Source: an uncultured Eubacteriales bacterium
Lineage (GTDB): Bacteria > Bacillota > Clostridia > Oscillospirales > Oscillospiraceae
NCBI GenBank assembly: GCA_900540545.1
Contig: UQGJ01000014.1
Location: 1 to 48,133 of the forward strand
Direction: 5' to 3'
Length of the DNA stretch: 48,133 nt
Part shown: one piece after another, positions 1 to 7,844 of the stretch
Layout of the letters: each line of letters starts with the position of its first letter
Position numbering within the stretch: the first letter of the stretch is position 1
Made by a program: the position numbers and the translations under genes
The notes under the pieces: generated by a model
Databases searched by the model: none
Told to the model about the DNA's origin: nothing
The model's input: the letters and a program-made list of their open reading frames with translations, nothing else

Positions 1-99
1 CCGTGCCGCCCCCTGGTTTTCTTTCGGTTCCTTTCTCAAACGAGAAAGGAACCCCGCCCGGAAGGACTCCGCCCCCGGCAGGGGCCCCGCCCCTCAATC
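1..99. repeat. End of mosaic hairpin repeat (copy G)
   Basis: Right-hand end of the window's mosaic repeat family; the rest lies upstream of the window. It holds the family's hairpin I (arms about 28-37 and 42-51, GTTCCTTTCT/AGAAAGGAAC), preceded by the conserved CCCTGGTTTTCTTTCGG segment and followed by the GC-rich outer arm ending CCCCGCCCCTC. It is the inverted counterpart of the left arm at 48008-48133. Confidence 0.8.
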
Positions 100-121
100 T
101 CACAATAAGGAGGTGTCCGCC

Positions 122-1510
122 ATGTCCCTCTTCGTCCGCGACAAGCATTTCTACAAAAAAATCCTGGTCATCGGCGGCCCCATCTCCGCCCAGCAGCTCA
201 TCACGGTGGGCGTGAATATGATGGACACGGTAATGCTGGGCCAGCTCAACGAGACGGCCCTCTCCGCCAGCGCGGCGGCCACCCAGCTCCACAGCCTGTT
301 CCAGTTCATGTCCATGGGCATGGGCATGGGGGCCAGCGTCCTCATCGCCCGGTACTGGGGGGCGGGAGAGGTCCCCAGCCTCCGCAAGACCCTGAGCCTC
401 ATGTACCGCTGCTGCCTCATCATCTCCCTGCTGTTCACCGCCGTGGTGGCGGCGGCCCCGGCGGGGGTCCTGTCCCTGTTGACGCCGGAGGCGGCGGTCA
501 TCGCCGAGGGGGTGCGCTACCTCCGCTGGGCCCTGCCCTGCTTCCTCCTGTTCGGCCTGTCCATGACCACCACCATCGTCCTGCGGAACCTGGGGCAGAT
601 GCATATCCCCCTGTTCACCGCCGTGGGGGCCTTTTTCCTCAATATCTTTTTCAACTGGGTGTTCATCTTCGGCAAGCTGGGGGCCCCCGCCATGGGGGTG
701 GCCGGGGCCGCCCTGGGGACCCTCATCAGCCGGTGCTTTGAGTTCGCCGTGATTTGCGGATTCTTCTTCCTCCGGGAGAAGCGCATCCGCTTCCGGGTCC
801 GTGACATCCTGGCCCCCTGCGGGGACCTGCTGCCGGAGTATCTGCGCATCTCCCTGCCGGTGATGGTCAGCGACACCCTGCTGGGGGTGGGCAACAGCGT
901 GTCCATGGCGGTGGCGGGCCATATCGGCACCACCTTCATGTCGGCCAACACCATCACCAACGTGACCCAGCAGATCACCACCGTGTTCACCTCCGGCCTG
1001 GGCCAGGCGGCGGTCATCATCACGGGAAACACCCTGGGCATGGGCGAGCGGGAGAAGGCCCAGCGGCAGGGGACCACCTTCACCGTCCTGGGCTTCCTGC
1101 TGGGCGGTCTGTGCGGGGCGGTCATCATTTTGGTCAGCCCCCTGGTGGTGGGGGGCTACCGCATCACCGCCGAGACCCACGCCACGGCCATGGAGCTGAT
1201 GGCGGCGGTGGGGGTCATCACCGTGTTCATGGCCCCCGGCTCCATCCTGACCAAGGGGGTCCTGCGGGGCGGCGGCGACACCCGGTTCCTGATGGTGGCC
1301 GACGTGCTCTTTCTGTGGGCGGTCAGCGTGCCCCTGGGGGCGCTGGCCGGACTGGTGTGGCACTGGCGGCCCTTCTGGGTCTTTTTCTGCCTGCGGCTGG
1401 ACCACGTCATCAAGGCCATCTGGTGCATCTTCCGCCTCCGGGGCGGAAAATGGATTCGGGCCATCCGCCCCGCCGGAGAGGGGGCCATTGACACCGGCGG
1501 GCGGGGGTGA
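122..1510 (+). CDS. MATE family efflux transporter
   Basis: Multidrug and toxic compound extrusion type transporter, expected to be a 12-helix inner-membrane antiporter exporting organic cations or drugs with Na+ or H+. The 462-residue product has the family length, alternating long hydrophobic segments, and MATE features such as the early 'MMDTVMLGQL' helix and 'RGGGDTRF' in the second half. The ATG at 122 is chosen over a GTG at 113 because AAGGAGG (107-113) sits 8 nt before it and would overlap the GTG. The gene follows a mosaic repeat and its stop is 31 nt before the next start, so it may be cotranscribed with the RluA-type gene. Substrate cannot be told from sequence. Confidence 0.92.
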   Translation: MSLFVRDKHFYKKILVIGGPISAQQLITVGVNMMDTVMLGQLNETALSASAAATQLHSLFQFMSMGMGMGASVLIARYWGAGEVPSLRKTLSLMYRCCLIISLLFTAVVAAAPAGVLSLLTPEAAVIAEGVRYLRWALPCFLLFGLSMTTTIVLRNLGQMHIPLFTAVGAFFLNIFFNWVFIFGKLGAPAMGVAGAALGTLISRCFEFAVICGFFFLREKRIRFRVRDILAPCGDLLPEYLRISLPVMVSDTLLGVGNSVSMAVAGHIGTTFMSANTITNVTQQITTVFTSGLGQAAVIITGNTLGMGEREKAQRQGTTFTVLGFLLGGLCGAVIILVSPLVVGGYRITAETHATAMELMAAVGVITVFMAPGSILTKGVLRGGGDTRFLMVADVLFLWAVSVPLGALAGLVWHWRPFWVFFCLRLDHVIKAIWCIFRLRGGKWIRAIRPAGEGAIDTGGRG

Positions 1511-1541
1511 TAGGATGATACCTCCTGAAAGGAGGCGCGGC

Positions 1542-2414
1542 ATGAAAGAACTCGCCTTTACCGTGGAGGGGGCGGACACCCTCCTCCCCTTCCTGCTGGC
1601 CCATGTGAAGGGCCAGTCCCGCAACAATATCAAAAGTCTGCTTTCCCGGGGCCAGGTGCTGGTGGAGGGCAGGGCCCAGCGCCAGTTCGACCTGCCGCTG
1701 ACCCCCGGCATGCAGGTGACGGTGGTGCCCCAGGCCGCCGGAAAGGGCGGCGAGCTGCCCTTCCCCATTCTGTACGAGGACGGGGAGCTGCTGGTGGTGG
1801 ACAAGCCCGCCGGGCTGCTGTCCATGGCCAACGACAAGGAGAAAAACCGCACCGCCTACCACATGGTCACCGACTATGTGAAGAGCGCCGACCCCCGGAA
1901 CCGGGTGTTCATCGTCCACCGGTTGGACCGGGACACCTCCGGCGTGCTGGTCTTCGCCAAAAACGAGGCACTGAAACACGCACTCCAGGAGAACTGGGAC
2001 AAGCTGGTGGAGAAGCGGGGCTACACCGCCGTGGTGGAGGGCGCGCCCCCGGAGGACCAGGGGACCGTCCGCTCCTTCCTGGTGGAGACGGCCACCCATC
2101 TGGTCTACTCCGGCCGCCCCGGCAAGAACGCCAAGGAGGCCGTCACCCACTACCAGGTGGCGGCCAGGGGCCGGGGCTATACCCTGGTGGACGTGACCAT
2201 CGACACCGGGCGGAAGAACCAGATTCGGGTCCATATGCAGGATTTGGGCTGTCCCGTGGCCGGGGACAAGCAGTACGGGGCCAAGACCGACCCCTTCGGG
2301 CGGCTGGGCCTCCACGCCGGGGAGCTGGCCTTCACCCACCCCAACACCAAAAAGCGGATGGCCTTCACCGCCCCCCTGCCGGGGGGATTCAAGCGGATGT
2401 TCAGCGGAAAATAA
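1542..2414 (+). CDS. RluA family 23S rRNA/tRNA pseudouridine synthase
   Basis: Isomerises specific uridines to pseudouridine in structured RNA. The 290-residue protein has an N-terminal S4-like RNA-binding region (about 14-62) and the RluA catalytic domain, with the signature HRLDRDTSG at residues 126-134 and catalytic Asp129. Later family blocks are 'GRKNQIRVHM' and 'LGLHAGELAFTHP'. The ATG at 1542 follows AAAGGAGG (1528-1535) by 6 nt; upstream in-frame GTG starts lack a ribosome site. Which of the RluA/RluC/RluD targets it modifies is not resolvable. A strong bidirectional terminator follows. Confidence 0.92.
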   Translation: MKELAFTVEGADTLLPFLLAHVKGQSRNNIKSLLSRGQVLVEGRAQRQFDLPLTPGMQVTVVPQAAGKGGELPFPILYEDGELLVVDKPAGLLSMANDKEKNRTAYHMVTDYVKSADPRNRVFIVHRLDRDTSGVLVFAKNEALKHALQENWDKLVEKRGYTAVVEGAPPEDQGTVRSFLVETATHLVYSGRPGKNAKEAVTHYQVAARGRGYTLVDVTIDTGRKNQIRVHMQDLGCPVAGDKQYGAKTDPFGRLGLHAGELAFTHPNTKKRMAFTAPLPGGFKRMFSGK

Positions 2415-2416
2415 GG

Positions 2417-2454
2417 AAACGCGCGGCGGAGGGTCAGCCCTCCGCCGCGCGTTT
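2417..2454. terminator. Bidirectional intrinsic terminator
   Basis: A 17-bp perfect stem (2417-2433 with 2438-2454, AAACGCGCGGCGGAGGG) with a TCAG loop lies between converging genes. It has A-tract and T-tract on either side, so it can stop transcription from both directions. Confidence 0.85.
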
Positions 2455-2458
2455 GTCG

Positions 2459-2992
2459 TTATTCCGTCAAAAGATAGTCTTGCAGCCGGGCCAGGAACTG
2501 GGGGTTGGGGTCCCCGTGGACGGCGGCCCGGTCCCGGTAGCCCAGCAGGAGGCAGACCCGGCGCTCCATATCCTGAAGCCGGGCGCGGACGGCGTCCATC
2601 AGGTCCATCTGCTCCCGCATGAGCGGGTGGGGATAGAGTTCGGCGGACAGCTCCCGCAAAGCGTCACCCCGCTGTGCGTCCAGGTCGAGGTAGTCCGGGC
2701 TGTTTTCGATGCAGAAAAGTTTCGACGGCTGCCAGACGGCGGCCCAGTCGGTGAAGCCGGGGAGGAAGATGCGGCCGCTCCAGGCATAGGCGTCCTGGCA
2801 GCGCCGCTCCCGCAGGGTCAGGGACAGGTCCTGATAGCGGCAGAGGGGTTCGGTACTGTTGCGGCAGAGCATGGTCATAGCCATCACGGAGGAGCGGTAG
2901 AGCACCGTCAGAGGGTGGTAGGCGGGGATGAGGGCGAAAACCTCGTCGCGGCGGGGGGAGATGGTGGGCGGATAGTCAAAATTATCATTCAT
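2459..2992 (-). CDS. Hypothetical protein, 177 aa
   Basis: Not recognised. The protein is soluble, without signal peptide or membrane segments, and is rich in aromatic and acidic residues in its middle ('WAAVWQPSKLFCIENSPDYLDLD'-like stretch, about residues 83-105). The last 50 residues look helical and charged. The ATG at 2992 has AGGGGG about 8 nt upstream. It converges on the RluA gene and follows a small RHH-like gene on the same strand by about 10 nt, so the two could form a small transcription unit. Codon use matches its neighbours, supporting a real gene. Confidence 0.7.
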   Translation of the reverse strand: MNDNFDYPPTISPRRDEVFALIPAYHPLTVLYRSSVMAMTMLCRNSTEPLCRYQDLSLTLRERRCQDAYAWSGRIFLPGFTDWAAVWQPSKLFCIENSPDYLDLDAQRGDALRELSAELYPHPLMREQMDLMDAVRARLQDMERRVCLLLGYRDRAAVHGDPNPQFLARLQDYLLTE

Positions 2993-3002
2993 AAATAGCC
3001 CC

Positions 3003-3185
3003 CTAAGTCGTTTGCGCCGGTTCCCTCAAGTCATCCAGAGCGGCCTTGGTGGCCTCGATGACAAAAGCAGAAAAGCTGATTTTTGTCCCTTGAATGACCG
3101 ATTCTACCTCTTCGACAATGTAATTGGGGAAGCGGATGTTCTTCGGGGTCGTACCCGGCTCGGCGGGGAGCTTGAATTTTGCCAT
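3003..3185 (-). CDS. Small ribbon-helix-helix-like protein (YlcI/YnfO-like), 60 aa
   Basis: Short protein whose core 'KNIRFPNYIVEEVESVI' followed by 'FSAFVIEATKAAL' has the strand-helix-helix pattern of small Arc/MetJ-type or YlcI/YnfO-type DNA-binding proteins. The ATG at 3185 is preferred: GGGTGGTG lies just upstream and the preceding in-frame sequence is AT-richer and unlike protein. It is probably a DNA-binding regulator or antitoxin-like protein, but no toxin partner is adjacent: the next gene is a 177-residue unknown. Family assignment is from pattern only. Confidence 0.6.
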   Translation of the reverse strand: MAKFKLPAEPGTTPKNIRFPNYIVEEVESVIQGTKISFSAFVIEATKAALDDLREPAQTT

Positions 3186-3344
3186 ACACACCACCCGATA
3201 CACGTTTGTTAAGGCCATTGTATCTCGATGGGCGCGGCTTTTATGCACCACAAGTGAGCATACAATTGTAAAAAGCGGCGTATTCACAATACTACAAATG
3301 GCATGTGTGTGAGGGATGTGGAACATTTTGTTCTAGGATTTGTT

Positions 3345-4000
3345 ATAGTTGGAGGGCGGGGCCCTCCGGGGGGTCCTCTTTCTTCTCGAAGAAAGAGGAC
3401 GGAAAGAAGGACCAGGGCGGGGGATTCCGTATTTCCCCCGCCCTGGACCCACCCCTTGAAACGGCCAAGCCAAGAGGGGCTACGCCCCCCTTGCTTGGAA
3501 CCATTCCCCCACGGGGGACGGAGGACGAAGGACGGGGGTGACGCGGGGCGTCGAGGACGCCGCCCCCTACGTAGGGCCCGGCGTCCCCGACGGGCCGTTT
3601 CCGTCCCTGTCATTGCGAGCCAGTTCGCAAACTGGCGCGGCAATCCGTCTCATCCGTCCACCGCAAACCATGTGGGGCGGGACGACCTCGGCCCGCCATG
3701 CACCGGCCTCCAGCATTGGCGCGCCGAGTCGTCGCGCCCCACCGAGTAATGCACCAGCCTTGCTGGGAATCGCCATGCTAGGCGCGCCGCGCCAGCGCAT
3801 GGGGGTGAACGATTGCACGGCAGGCCGTAACGGCCGGGGCGGATGCGGGAGGGCAGACTTGTTACCTCTAGCCGGTTTCAACTGCCCTGCCCCGTCGGCG
3901 CCGCCCCAGGGTCCAGGGCCGAAGCCCTGGTTTTCTTTCCGTCCTCTTTCTCAAACGAGAAAGAGGACCCCCGCGCGGGAGCGCCGCCCCCCGGAGGGAC
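3345..4000. repeat. Mosaic hairpin repeat (copy A), beta core only
   Basis: Fills the gap between the RHH-like gene and the alpha/beta hydrolase. Left arm: hairpin I near 3381-3404 and hairpin II (CCAGGGCGGGGGA pairing with TCCCCCGCCCTGG) near 3412-3450. The inverted right arm (about 3910-3970) carries CCAGGGC/GCCCTGG then CCTCTTTCTC/GAGAAAGAGG. The interior holds the beta core (3750-3897) with a CCATGC/GCATGG hairpin and GGCCGTAACGGCC, plus another palindrome at 3609-3648. The alpha core found in other copies is absent. No credible coding region is seen. Confidence 0.8.
3609..3648. repeat. Short palindromic repeat (CATTGCGAGCC type)
   Basis: Segment CATTGCGAGCCAGTTCGCAA followed by ACTGGCGCGGCAATCCG forms a hairpin (GCCAGTT/AACTGGC) flanked by an imperfect repeat. 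From general knowledge this resembles palindromes scattered in many clostridial genomes. It is embedded in mosaic copy A. Confidence 0.6.
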
Positions 4001-4008
4001 TCCGGCTC

Positions 4009-4797
4009 TTACCCCACCGTCCTCAAAAATTCCTCCATCATCCGCTGAAATTCCTCCGGCTGGTCCAGATTGACGCAGTGGGCCGCCCCCGGAACCACCT
4101 GCACCTCCACGCCGGGGTAGGCCCCGGCCCAGTCCCCCATGTGCTGCCGGATGGTCCCGGTGTTGTCCTTTTCTCCACAGCACACCAGCAGCGGCGCGTC
4201 AAACCGGAACCCCGGCTCCGGGTGGAGACAGGCGGCCACCCCCGCCCAGCCCCGGAGGAACTCCGCCTTGGTCAGCCGGTCGAACATGGGCCGCAGCCTC
4301 TCCCGGCCCTGGGGGGTGCAGGCGCTGGCCCGGACCATCCACCCCTTCAAAAAGCCCCAGGGGAAGGGGCGGAACATGGCGGTGGACCGCGCCAGGGACC
4401 AGGTCTCCCACCGGGCGTACCCGTCCAGCAGGATTGGGGTGTCCCCGATGACCCAGTAGCCCGCCGCTCCGCCGCAGCGGAAGGCGTACTCCTGGACCAC
4501 GAAGCCCCCCATGGACAGGCCCACCAGGACGGGGCGCTCCAGACCCTCGCGCTCCAGCACCGCCCGCAGGTCCTCCGCTGCCAGGGGCACGGAAAAGGAA
4601 CCGCAGGGCCGGGAGTCCCCGTGGCCCCGAATGTCCAGAGCCAGGGCCGTCCGCCCCGCCAGGGCGTCCAGCTCCCGGTCCCACATGGTCCGGTCCACCC
4701 CGTAGCCGTGGAGCAGGACCACCGGGGCCAGGTCCGGGCTGCCGGGCCGCAGCTCGTAGGAGAGGACGCACTCCTCCCGGTCCAGGGTCTGGATCAT
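4009..4797 (-). CDS. Alpha/beta hydrolase
   Basis: Soluble 262-residue alpha/beta-fold hydrolase. Visible features: oxyanion-hole HGYG at 30-33, the nucleophile elbow GLSMG with Ser95, an acid candidate in 'CCGEKD' and a late His240 in 'GAAHCVNL'. This triad fits esterases, haloperoxidase-like enzymes or carboxylester lactonases; the substrate is unknown. Its ATG (4797) overlaps the aroQ stop by 4 nt (ATGA), so it is translationally coupled as the last gene of the shikimate operon. That suggests, without proving, a role tied to aromatic metabolism. A mosaic repeat follows its stop directly. Confidence 0.88.
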   Translation of the reverse strand: MIQTLDREECVLSYELRPGSPDLAPVVLLHGYGVDRTMWDRELDALAGRTALALDIRGHGDSRPCGSFSVPLAAEDLRAVLEREGLERPVLVGLSMGGFVVQEYAFRCGGAAGYWVIGDTPILLDGYARWETWSLARSTAMFRPFPWGFLKGWMVRASACTPQGRERLRPMFDRLTKAEFLRGWAGVAACLHPEPGFRFDAPLLVCCGEKDNTGTIRQHMGDWAGAYPGVEVQVVPGAAHCVNLDQPEEFQRMMEEFLRTVG

Positions 4798-5225
4798 CCC
4801 TGTTGGGCCAGGAAATACCCCATGGCCGCCTCGTAGCCGTAGAAGCCCAGGCCGCAGATCTGCCCCACGCAGGCGGGGGCGGTGACGGACTTGTGGCGGA
4901 ACTCCTCCCGCTGGTGGACGTTGGAGATGTGGACCTCGATGCAGGGCACGTCCACGGACTTCAGCGCGTCCAGAATGGCGTAGCTGTAATGGGTGTAGGC
5001 CCCCGGATTCATCACGATGGCGTCAAAGCGCCCCGCCGCGCCGTGAATGGCGTCGAGGATGGCCCCCTCGTGGTTGGACTGGAAGCACTCGGCGGTGCTG
5101 TCGTGGGCGGTGGCAAAGACCTTTAATCGTTTACATAAATTATCATATGCAAACTCTCCGTAGATGCCCGGCTCCCGAGACCCCAGCAGATTCAGGTTCG
5201 GCCCGTTGATAATGAGAAAGTTCAT
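4794..5225 (-). CDS. aroQ: Type II 3-dehydroquinate dehydratase
   Basis: Third step of the shikimate pathway, dehydrating 3-dehydroquinate to 3-dehydroshikimate. The 143-residue protein matches type II length and motifs: 'IINGPNLNLLGSREPGIYG' at the N-terminus (catalytic Tyr of the flexible lid), 'FQSNHEGAILDAIH', 'NPGAYTHYS' and 'EVHISNVHQREEFRH'. The ATG at 5225 overlaps the aroK stop (ATGA). A longer upstream reading in this frame is only the shadow of aroK. Works as a cytosolic dodecamer in known family members. Confidence 0.96.
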   Translation of the reverse strand: MNFLIINGPNLNLLGSREPGIYGEFAYDNLCKRLKVFATAHDSTAECFQSNHEGAILDAIHGAAGRFDAIVMNPGAYTHYSYAILDALKSVDVPCIEVHISNVHQREEFRHKSVTAPACVGQICGLGFYGYEAAMGYFLAQQG

Positions 5226-5713
5226 CCCAATCCCTCCAAAATGGCGTTGACCGTCGCCTGGGGCGACGAGAAATCCGTGACGGTCAGGTCGGCGTAGCTC
5301 TGATAGACCGGCTCCCTGTCCCGGAACCGGGCGATAAAGGCATCCCGCCCGCCCTGGCCCAGGGGCCGGGCGTCCATTGGCACCGTGTCGTAGGTCTCGC
5401 CGGGGTCCCGGCGGAGAAAGACCACCCTGCCGCTGGACTTCAGGGGCCCCATGGCCCCGGGGCGCAGGGGCAGGCCCCCGCCGCAGGCGATGACCAGGTC
5501 CCGGCGGCCCGCCAAGGCCAGGGCGGCGGACTCCTCCAGGGCCCGGAAGCGGGCTTCCCCGTCTGTGGCGAAAATGTCGGCGATGGAGCGGCCCTCCCGG
5601 TGTACGATGAGGGCGTCGGTGTCCACCAGCTCCCGGCCCAGCCGGTGGGCCAGCAGCTGGCCGCAGGTGGTCTTGCCGCAGCCCATCATGCCGATAAGTA
5701 CGATGTTGTTCAT
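5222..5713 (-). CDS. aroK: Shikimate kinase
   Basis: Phosphorylates shikimate at O3 with ATP. The 163-residue protein has the Walker A loop GMMGCGKT at 8-15, the shikimate-binding 'DTDALI' Asp pair, 'FRALEE' with its conserved Arg, and the GGG turn ('ACGGGL'). 'MDARPLG' is the family's lid-region Arg motif. Its start overlaps the pheA stop and its stop overlaps the aroQ start, both by 4 nt, so translation is coupled through the operon. Confidence 0.95.
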   Translation of the reverse strand: MNNIVLIGMMGCGKTTCGQLLAHRLGRELVDTDALIVHREGRSIADIFATDGEARFRALEESAALALAGRRDLVIACGGGLPLRPGAMGPLKSSGRVVFLRRDPGETYDTVPMDARPLGQGGRDAFIARFRDREPVYQSYADLTVTDFSSPQATVNAILEGLG

Positions 5714-6870
5714 ACCGGCTCACCAGAGGACTTGTAGTTGCCCAGCACCCGGAAGCCCTCGGCGGTCTGGCTCAGCTCCAGCAGGACCCCGTCCAGGCCG
5801 GGGGCGGTGAGGTCGCCGGTGAAGTCCACGAAAAAGCGGTACTCCCAGCTCCGGCCCACGATGGGCCGGGACTCCAGCTTCATCATGTTCAGGCCATTGA
5901 CGGCGAAGATGGTCATGATCTCGTGGAGGGAACCGCTGCGGTGGGGTACGATGAAGAGGGCGCTGACCTTGTCCCGGCCGGGGCGCAGCTCCATCACCGG
6001 GGAGACCACCACGAACCGGGTGTAGTTGCTATCGTTGGCGTTGATGTGCTGGGCCAGAACGTCCAGGCCGTACAGCTCCGCCGCCCGGCGGGAGCAGATG
6101 GCGGCCTGGGCCGGGTCCCCGGCCTGGGCCACGTAGAGGGCGCTCTCGGCGGTGTTCAGCCGGGGGAAGCCCTCCCACGCCGGGTGGGCCTTCAGGTAGT
6201 CGGCGCACTGGAGCAGCCCCTGCTCGTGGGAGTAGACCCGGCGGATGCCCGCCAGGTCCGCCCCCCTGGGGGCCGCCAGGCAGTGGTCCACCTTCACCGT
6301 CTGCTCCCCCACGATGGAGTGGCCGTATTGAGCCAACAGGTCGTAGACCTGGCTGATGGACCCGGTGGAGGAGTTCTCGATGGGCACCACGCCGTAGTCC
6401 GCCCGGCCCTCCTTCAGGGCCACGAAGATGTCCTCCCAGGTCTCGGCCCGCTCCCGGGGCACGGCGTCCCCGAAAAAGCCGGCCGCCGCCTCGTCGGCGT
6501 AGGCCCCCGGCTCCCCCTGGTAGAGGACCCTGGGCCGGGGCAGAGGCGCCCGGCAGCCGTCCAGGGCGGCGCGGATGCGGCTGTAATCGGCGTTGCCCGC
6601 CTCCCGGACCAGGTTGCGCTGCTGGCGGCGGCTGATGCCCATGATGGCCTCGTAGAGGGCGGTGACGTCACTTTTCCGGGCCGGGTCGTCCACCGCGGCG
6701 ACCTTCCGGGCCAGCACATCCTGTTCCCGGGCTGCGTCCAGCACGGGGATGCCGTTTTTCTGCTTGTAGGCCCCCACCCGGCCCGTGACCTCCATGCGTC
6801 GGAGGAAGAGGGCGGTGAGCTGGGCGTCGATGTCGTCGATCTGACCCCGAAGCAGGTCCAGTTCACTCAT
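5710..6870 (-). CDS. pheA: Bifunctional chorismate mutase / prephenate dehydratase (P-protein)
   Basis: Converts chorismate to prephenate and then to phenylpyruvate, the committed route to phenylalanine. The 386-residue protein has three parts: an AroQ-class chorismate mutase helix bundle (about 1-90), a prephenate dehydratase domain (about 112-290) beginning 'VLYQGEPGAYADEAA' and carrying the catalytic 'NYTRF' motif, and an ACT regulatory domain (about 300-375). The ACT domain has 'SGSLHEIMTIF' and the ESRP motif 'KLESRP', so feedback inhibition by phenylalanine is expected. It overlaps aroC (stop TGA/ATG) and aroK by 4 nt. No tyrA is present in the window. Confidence 0.95.
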   Translation of the reverse strand: MSELDLLRGQIDDIDAQLTALFLRRMEVTGRVGAYKQKNGIPVLDAAREQDVLARKVAAVDDPARKSDVTALYEAIMGISRRQQRNLVREAGNADYSRIRAALDGCRAPLPRPRVLYQGEPGAYADEAAAGFFGDAVPRERAETWEDIFVALKEGRADYGVVPIENSSTGSISQVYDLLAQYGHSIVGEQTVKVDHCLAAPRGADLAGIRRVYSHEQGLLQCADYLKAHPAWEGFPRLNTAESALYVAQAGDPAQAAICSRRAAELYGLDVLAQHINANDSNYTRFVVVSPVMELRPGRDKVSALFIVPHRSGSLHEIMTIFAVNGLNMMKLESRPIVGRSWEYRFFVDFTGDLTAPGLDGVLLELSQTAEGFRVLGNYKSSGEPV

Positions 6871-7844
6871 AGTCCCATCACCTCACAGGCGGCCAGGGCG
6901 GCGGCGGCCTCCACCACCACCACGGCCCGGGGCACGATGCAGGGGTCGTGGCGGCCGGTGATCTCCAGTTCGGCGTCGGTGTGGGTGGAGAGGTCCACGG
7001 TCTGCTGCTTTTGGGCGATGGAGGGGGTGGGACGGAAGGTGACGGTGCTGGTCACTGGCATGCCGTTGGTGATGCCGCCGTTGACCCCGCCGGCGTGGTT
7101 GGTGCGGGTCTTGACCCGGTCCCCGTCTATGTAGAAGGGGTCGTTGGCCTGGCTGCCCCGTATCCCTGCAAAGCCCACCCCTGCGCCGAATTCCAAGGCC
7201 TTGACGGCGGGGATGGCGAAGAAATACCGGGCGAAGATGCCCTCCACGTTGGCCCCGAAGTCCGGCCCCCCAAGGCCCGCGGGGAAGCCGTCCACGGTGC
7301 AGGCCACCTGCCCGCCCACGGAGTCCAGGTCGGCCTTGGCGGCCAGGACCTCCGCCTCCACCTGCTCCGGGGTGGGGTCGCAGACCCCGGCGATGTTGGC
7401 GATGCGGGCGGATACGGACACGCCGTGGGGCCGGAGGGCCAGCTTGGCCACCGCCCCGGCAAAGACCAGGGGGGCGGTGAGCCGCCCGGAGAAGTGGCCG
7501 CCGCCCCGGTAGTCGTTGCAGCCCAGGGACTTCACATGCCCCGCGTAGTCGGCGTGGCCGGGGCGGGGGAGGTCCTTCAGCTTGGAGTAGTCCTTGGAGC
7601 GGGTGTCGGTGTTGGCGATGAGGGCGCAGATGGGGTCGCCGGTGGTCCGGCCCTCAAAGACGCCGGAGATGATGTGGACCTCATCGGCCTCCTTTCGGGC
7701 GGTGGACAGGGCGTTCTGGCCGGGGGCCCTGCGGGCCAGTTCGCCGCGGACGAAGTCCATATCCAGCGCCAACCCGGCGGGCACGCCGGACAGGGCCACG
7801 CCGATGGCGGGGCCGTGGGATTCCCCGAAAATGATGTACTTCAT
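6867..7844 (-). CDS. aroC: Chorismate synthase (short form)
   Basis: Last shared step: anti-1,4-elimination of phosphate from EPSP to chorismate, needing reduced FMN. All three signatures are present: 'FGESHG' near the N-terminus, 'RGGGHFSGRLTA', and 'RHDPCIVPRAVVVVEA' near the C-terminus, plus 'RPGHADY' and 'GGITNGMPV'. At 325 residues it is shorter than the usual 350-390, starting only five residues before GESHG and ending soon after the third signature. The ATG at 7844 overlaps the aroA stop by 4 nt; a longer upstream reading is only the shadow of aroA. Confidence 0.94.
   Translation of the reverse strand: MKYIIFGESHGPAIGVALSGVPAGLALDMDFVRGELARRAPGQNALSTARKEADEVHIISGVFEGRTTGDPICALIANTDTRSKDYSKLKDLPRPGHADYAGHVKSLGCNDYRGGGHFSGRLTAPLVFAGAVAKLALRPHGVSVSARIANIAGVCDPTPEQVEAEVLAAKADLDSVGGQVACTVDGFPAGLGGPDFGANVEGIFARYFFAIPAVKALEFGAGVGFAGIRGSQANDPFYIDGDRVKTRTNHAGGVNGGITNGMPVTSTVTFRPTPSIAQKQQTVDLSTHTDAELEITGRHDPCIVPRAVVVVEAAAALAACEVMGL

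Noticed and set aside
4794..5723. A single long frame suggesting an extra N-terminal domain on aroQ
   Set aside because: The upstream half overlaps aroK out of frame and has arginine/proline-rich shadow composition; aroQ starts at 5225 with the standard N-terminus.
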